Assembly: GCF_008245225.1 (NCBI RefSeq)
Contig: NZ_VTAW01000005.1
Coordinates: 98,511-162,510, forward strand
Reading direction: 5' to 3'
Source of the DNA: Natrialba swarupiae
GTDB taxonomy: Archaea > Halobacteriota > Halobacteria > Halobacteriales > Natrialbaceae
DNA: 64,000 nucleotides
The position numbers and the translations under genes are program-made. Under the pieces are notes generated by a model. It was not told the DNA's origin. It ran no database searches and worked only from the letters and a program-made list of their open reading frames with translations. Positions 60,322 through 64,000 of this stretch are shown here, in pieces. Every line of letters begins with the position of its first letter. Within the stretch, counting starts at the first letter, position 1.

Positions 60322-61773
60322 ATGGCGAACACGCAGATCGCAGCGGCTCGAGAGGGAACCGTCACCGAAGAGATGAAACGCGTCGCGGAACGCGAGAACC
60401 GCGATCCGGCGTTCGTCCGGGAGCAGGTCGCCGAGGGGCAGGCCGTTATCCCGGCGAATCGGAACCACCACGCGCTGGACGCGATGATCATCGGCAGCGA
60501 GTTCTCGACGAAAGTCAACGCCAACATCGGCAACAGCGAGACCACGAGCGACCTCGAGACCGAGTTAGAAAAGCTCCACACGGCGGTCCACTACGGCGCG
60601 GACACCGTGATGGATCTCGGGACGGGAAGCGACTTGGACGAGATTCGTGAGGCTCACGTCGAACACTCGCCGGTCCCGATCGGGACGGTGCCGCTGTACG
60701 AGGCCGTCAAGCAGGCGGGGGGTCCCGAGGAGATCACGACGGAGCTGTTGCTCGAGGTGATCGAGAAACAGGCCGAACAGGGCGTCGACTACATGACGAT
60801 TCACGCCGGCATTCTTGCCGAACACCTCCCGCTGACCGACGGCCGCAAAACGGGCATCGTCTCGCGTGGCGGCTCGATCGTGGCGAAGTGGATGGAAGAG
60901 AACGGCGAGCAGAACCCGCTGTTCCAGGTCTACGACGAGATTTGTTCGATCTTCGCCGAACACGACGTCACCTTCAGCCTCGGGGACAGCCTGCGGCCGG
61001 GGTCGCTGGCCGACGCCTGTGACGAGGCCCAGTACGCCGAACTCGACACGCTGGGCGAACTCACCCGGCGCGCCTGGGAGTACGACGTGCAGGTGATGGT
61101 CGAAGGCCCCGGCCACGTCCCGATGCACAAGGTCGCGGAGAACGTCGAGCGCCAGCAGGAGGTCTGTGACGGCGCGCCCTTTTACGTCCTCGGCCCGCTC
61201 GTGACCGACATCGCGCCCGGCTACGACCACATCACGAGCGCGATCGGCGCCGCGATGGCCGCCCAGGCCGGCGCGGCGATGCTCTGTTATGTCACGCCGA
61301 AAGAACACCTCGGCCTCCCCGACGAGGCGGACGTCCGCGACGGCCTCGCGGCCTACCGGATCGCCGCCCACTCCGGTGACGTGGCCAACGGTCTACCGGG
61401 CGCTCGAGACTGGGACGACGCGCTCTCGGAGGCCCGATACACCTTCGACTGGCGCGAGCAGTTCAACCTCGCGCTCGACCCCGACCGCGCTCGGGAGTAT
61501 CACGACCAGACCCTGCCCGGAGACAACTACAAGGAAGCCCGCTTCTGTTCGATGTGTGGCGTCGAGTTCTGTTCGATGCGGATCGACCAGGACGCCCGCG
61601 ACGCTGACGGCGAGATGAACCACCTCGAGACGCAGACGGATCTCGAGGCGTCGGCCGCGGCGGAGGTGAACTTGCCGCCAGTTGGCACGCACGATACGAG
61701 TGCGACACCGGACGGCGGGTTGGACGACGACCCGGGCGAAGACGTGTCACTCGAGACTCCGAGTAACGACTGA
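60322..61773 (+). CDS. thiC: Phosphomethylpyrimidine synthase
   Basis: 483 residues. Radical-SAM enzyme converting aminoimidazole ribotide to the pyrimidine half of thiamine. The C-terminal Fe-S motif C409-x2-C412-x4-C417 ([10 protein letters not shown]) is intact, with the family segments [39 protein letters not shown] and [11 protein letters not shown]. Archaeal-length protein with an added acidic C-terminal tail (about 60 residues). Leaderless start. No TPP riboswitch seen; regulation is more likely by protein at the inverted repeat. Confidence 0.95.
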   Translation: MANTQIAAAREGTVTEEMKRVAERENRDPAFVREQVAEGQAVIPANRNHHALDAMIIGSEFSTKVNANIGNSETTSDLETELEKLHTAVHYGADTVMDLGTGSDLDEIREAHVEHSPVPIGTVPLYEAVKQAGGPEEITTELLLEVIEKQAEQGVDYMTIHAGILAEHLPLTDGRKTGIVSRGGSIVAKWMEENGEQNPLFQVYDEICSIFAEHDVTFSLGDSLRPGSLADACDEAQYAELDTLGELTRRAWEYDVQVMVEGPGHVPMHKVAENVERQQEVCDGAPFYVLGPLVTDIAPGYDHITSAIGAAMAAQAGAAMLCYVTPKEHLGLPDEADVRDGLAAYRIAAHSGDVANGLPGARDWDDALSEARYTFDWREQFNLALDPDRAREYHDQTLPGDNYKEARFCSMCGVEFCSMRIDQDARDADGEMNHLETQTDLEASAAAEVNLPPVGTHDTSATPDGGLDDDPGEDVSLETPSND

Positions 61774-61848
61774 TCGCACCCGCAAGCCCGTCTCGTCGGC
61801 ACCCGAACGTGAGAAAACGTTAACAGGATCCTCCCTCGAAAAGTCGAT

Positions 61849-62706
61849 ATGCAACGGCGCGCCCTCCACGCCGCCATCGCGGTCGCCGTCGGAATCGCTC
61901 ACGCCGCCCTCGTCGTCGGTGTCGCGATCAGACTGGGGTACGGCGTCGGCCCGACGCTCGCCGCGCCCCTCGAGTCGGCCGTTCGTTACGGCGGCCTGAT
62001 CGCGCTCGGCGCGGTCCCGATCTGGCTCGCCCTCGAGGATCGACTCGTCGTCCCCGTCCTCGTCGTCGGTCTGCTAGCGGGACTCGCACTCTACTGGGAA
62101 CTCACGCCGCCCGCACCGACGTTTCAGGACGTCGCGGAGATCGAACCCGCGATCGACGAACCGACCGGCCACACCGTCGTCAGCGACGGACTGTACCTCA
62201 CCCGGTACGTGTCCGCCTGGTACGCGTGGCTCGTCGGTACCGCAGTCGTGGGATTCTGGGAACACGTCGTCCGCACTCGAAGCACGTGGCTCCCCGATCC
62301 GGCTTGGGACGTCCCGGTGCCGACCGATCGGCGGACGGCAGGAGTACTCGCCGTGTCGGTTGGCATCGTTCACGCCTTCGCGTCAGTCCGATTTGCCACC
62401 GGGTGGGGGATGACGGATTCCGCGGCCACCATCACCTGGGCCGCTATCGGCGGCGTGGTCGTACTCGCAGTTCCCGTCTATCTTCTGGTTCGTCACGAGC
62501 TGAGCCTACCGACTGCCGTCACAATCGGTTTGTTCGTCAACAGCGTCCACTCCCAACAGCACGTAAGCGGCCCAGGTGATCCTTACGTCCTGTACGTCGG
62601 TATGTGGGTTGTCGTCCTCGGCATCGCGTTGTTCGTCGGCGCACTCGAGTACGGCGTGGGCCGCCTGTGGACGCGCCGATCCGGCGGCTCGAGCGCGACG
62701 ACGTAG
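61849..62706 (+). CDS. Integral membrane protein of unknown function
   Basis: 285 residues with about seven membrane helices in two groups, separated by an extracellular-looking loop (TFQDVAEIEPAIDEPTGHTVVSDGLY). Internal similarity between the two halves (VAVGIAHAALVVGVAIRLGYGVG and VSVGIVHAFASVRFATGWGMT) suggests duplication. No family recognised. Starts 75 nt after thiC on the same strand; a transport role for a thiamine precursor is possible but there is no direct evidence. Confidence 0.7.
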   Translation: MQRRALHAAIAVAVGIAHAALVVGVAIRLGYGVGPTLAAPLESAVRYGGLIALGAVPIWLALEDRLVVPVLVVGLLAGLALYWELTPPAPTFQDVAEIEPAIDEPTGHTVVSDGLYLTRYVSAWYAWLVGTAVVGFWEHVVRTRSTWLPDPAWDVPVPTDRRTAGVLAVSVGIVHAFASVRFATGWGMTDSAATITWAAIGGVVVLAVPVYLLVRHELSLPTAVTIGLFVNSVHSQQHVSGPGDPYVLYVGMWVVVLGIALFVGALEYGVGRLWTRRSGGSSATT

Positions 62707-62775
62707 CCATCCGCCGTCGCCCGGGGAGGTCCACGAAGTGAAAAGAGCGAAGGGCGTTCCGTCTCATCACCGCGT

Positions 62776-63675
62776 ATGCACACGACTCGGATCGTCCAGG
62801 TCGACGCGTTCACCGACGAGCCGTGTACCGGCAATCCCGCGGGCGTCGTCCCCGACGCGGACGGCCTCTCCGAAAGCCAGATGCAGGCGATCGCCAACGA
62901 GATGGCCGTCAGCGAGACCGCCTTCCTACGGGAGAGCGACGACGCCGACCGTCGGATCCGGTATTTCACGCCGAGCCAGGAGGTCGACCTCTGTGGACAC
63001 GCGACGATCGGCTCGTTCGCCCACCTCCACGAGGATGGCCTCGAGCCGGGGACGACCACGCTCGAGACCAACGTCGGCGTCCTCGAGATCGACGTCGCCG
63101 CGGACGGCACGGTCTGGATGACCCAGGATGCGCCGGCCGTCCACGAGGTCGACGTCGGCTACGGCCGGGTCGCCGACGCGCTCGGGGTCGGCCGGGCCGC
63201 GCTCGAGGGCGCACGCGCCGACCTCCCGCTGGCGGTGGCGTCGACCGGACTCCCCTTCCTGATTGCACCGATCACGTACCTCTCGGACGTCGGGAGTGCG
63301 CGACCGGATATGGCCGCACTCGCGGAACTCGCCGACGACGTCGATGCCGCCGGCGTCTACCTCTTCTCGTTCGACGTACTCGAGGCCGAGTCGACCCTGC
63401 ACGGGCGGATGTTCGCACCCGGTGCCGGCGTTCCGGAAGATCCGGTGACGGGAACGGCAAGCGGCGCAGTCTGTGCGTATCTCGATCACTTCGGCGCGTT
63501 CGACGACGACACGCCCGAGGAGATGCGCCTCGAGCAGGGCCACTACGTCGACCGGCCGGGCGTCGTCCGCGTCCGCCTCGAGTCGGAACTGCGCGTGGGT
63601 GGTCGTGGCGTCACCGTCCTCGACGGCTCGCTGGTCGTCCCCGAGGATGACGAAGACGAGATACTCGAGGCGTGA
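62776..63675 (+). CDS. PhzF-family epimerase/isomerase
   Basis: 299 residues. Diaminopimelate-epimerase-like fold: catalytic E47 (AVSETAFL), VDLCGHATIG and the C-terminal GAGVPEDPVTGTASGAV are the PhzF motifs. Phenazine synthesis itself is not expected; archaeal members are of unknown substrate. The start DAFTDEPCTGNPAGVV is the standard N-terminus. Stands 69 nt after the membrane protein on the same strand. Confidence 0.88.
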   Translation: MHTTRIVQVDAFTDEPCTGNPAGVVPDADGLSESQMQAIANEMAVSETAFLRESDDADRRIRYFTPSQEVDLCGHATIGSFAHLHEDGLEPGTTTLETNVGVLEIDVAADGTVWMTQDAPAVHEVDVGYGRVADALGVGRAALEGARADLPLAVASTGLPFLIAPITYLSDVGSARPDMAALAELADDVDAAGVYLFSFDVLEAESTLHGRMFAPGAGVPEDPVTGTASGAVCAYLDHFGAFDDDTPEEMRLEQGHYVDRPGVVRVRLESELRVGGRGVTVLDGSLVVPEDDEDEILEA

Positions 63676-64000
63676 GACGGACCGCGATGAGTCGGTACCG
63701 GTCGATCGCAGACCGGCGTGCGATCGGCCGGAAATCAGTCATCGCAGACCGTATGAGACGGTCTACTAGACGTCGGTTTCGGTGGATCGTGGCCCGAACG
63801 ACAGCCCCTCCGGGACACGGGGTCAGTAGCCGTCCGAGGGAAGCGCCCGAAACGCACCTGAACCTCCTTCCGGCGTGCCGTCCACAACAAAAATATAAAT
63901 AAATGTCCCAGTTTGTGCTCGGACTAGCAGTACTTCCGAAGTATAACCACACGTTCCGTGGTCTACGGCTGGGTCTGACGGATAATCACTCGATTGAGAG
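63676..64000. other. Intergenic region to window end
   Basis: 325 nt. The first part holds a repeat remnant (63702-63757). The rest has an A/T-rich AAAAATATAAATAAATG near 63887-63903, probably a promoter, in either orientation, for a gene outside the window. No coding frame is convincing. Confidence 0.5.
63702..63757 (+). repeat. Remnant of the dispersed repeat family
   Basis: 63702-63737 matches 24411-24446 at about 31 of 36 positions. It is followed by CGCAGACCGTATGA (63743-63756), the terminus of the 85-nt element. Lies 26 nt after the PhzF stop. Confidence 0.65.

Noticed and set aside
1..64000. CRISPR arrays, rRNA, tRNA genes, complete insertion sequences
   Set aside because: No regularly spaced direct repeats, no rRNA blocks, no cloverleaf with a T-loop consensus and no transposase found by reading; a tRNAscan and IS search would be needed to exclude short or divergent cases.

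Overview
The window is chromosomal DNA of a halophilic archaeon. Protein products are very acidic, GC is high with CTCGAG (Leu-Glu) extremely common, many genes carry a TATA-like box about 27 nt before the start codon (leaderless mRNAs), and there are archaeal or haloarchaeal markers: CetZ, Nac, TFS, HerA/NurA, CofC, archaeal-type ThiC and many haloarchaea-specific small proteins. The style fits the Natrialbales (Natrinema, Haloterrigena or Natronorubrum relatives); species cannot be fixed from the sequence alone.

Layout. 1-4.8 kb: diaminopimelate/lysine genes (lysA, dapD, dapB, dapA) split by a vapBC toxin-antitoxin pair and a SHOCT gene. 5-10.3 kb: htpX, an NYN nuclease-like gene, a PUA protein, the nac-trmI pair, transcription factor TFS and DUF5789. 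10.4-18.8 kb: an MFS transporter and a DNA-end-processing neighbourhood (herA, nurA, plus DUF5787, which looks like a PD-(D/E)XK nuclease with a Cys cluster). 18.9-24.3 kb: gpmI and two sensor histidine kinases. 24.6-30.2 kb: aldehyde dehydrogenase plus SDR reductase, a CPBP protease, O-acetylhomoserine sulfhydrylase and DUF7522. 30.7-36.9 kb: a trkA gene flanked by two stand-alone RAM-domain proteins, thymidylate kinase, an NDUFA9-like protein, cetZ and cofC. 36.9-40.6 kb: a dgcN-dgcA pair for D-glutamate use, a Vms1-type tRNA hydrolase and DUF5802. 40.9-48.2 kb: a secreted repeat protein, an ArsR-type regulator, a HdeD-like protein and a complete branched-chain amino acid-type ABC importer (livKHMGF). 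48.5-53.8 kb: DUF7518, smc and scpA. 54.5-59.4 kb: a membrane/zinc-ribbon gene interrupted by two in-frame TAG codons, a MATE exporter and an atypical P1B-type ATPase. 59.4-63.7 kb: a phosphoribosyltransferase, thiC, a membrane protein and a PhzF-family enzyme.

The most unusual signals are non-coding or structural: (1) an 85-nt near-palindromic element present twice at 80/85 identity in opposite orientations, with scattered remnants; (2) two long hairpin-rich elements filling convergent intergenic spaces, whose stems change by compensatory substitutions, and whose hairpin types also occur in frame inside scpA; (3) the doubly amber-interrupted gene at 54.5-55.1 kb; (4) a heavy-metal ATPase whose CPC and CxxC signatures read SPW and SxxC; (5) a series of perfect inverted repeats at promoters (MFS, cetZ, hdeD-like, MATE, thiC). 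No CRISPR array, rRNA, tRNA or complete insertion sequence was recognised.
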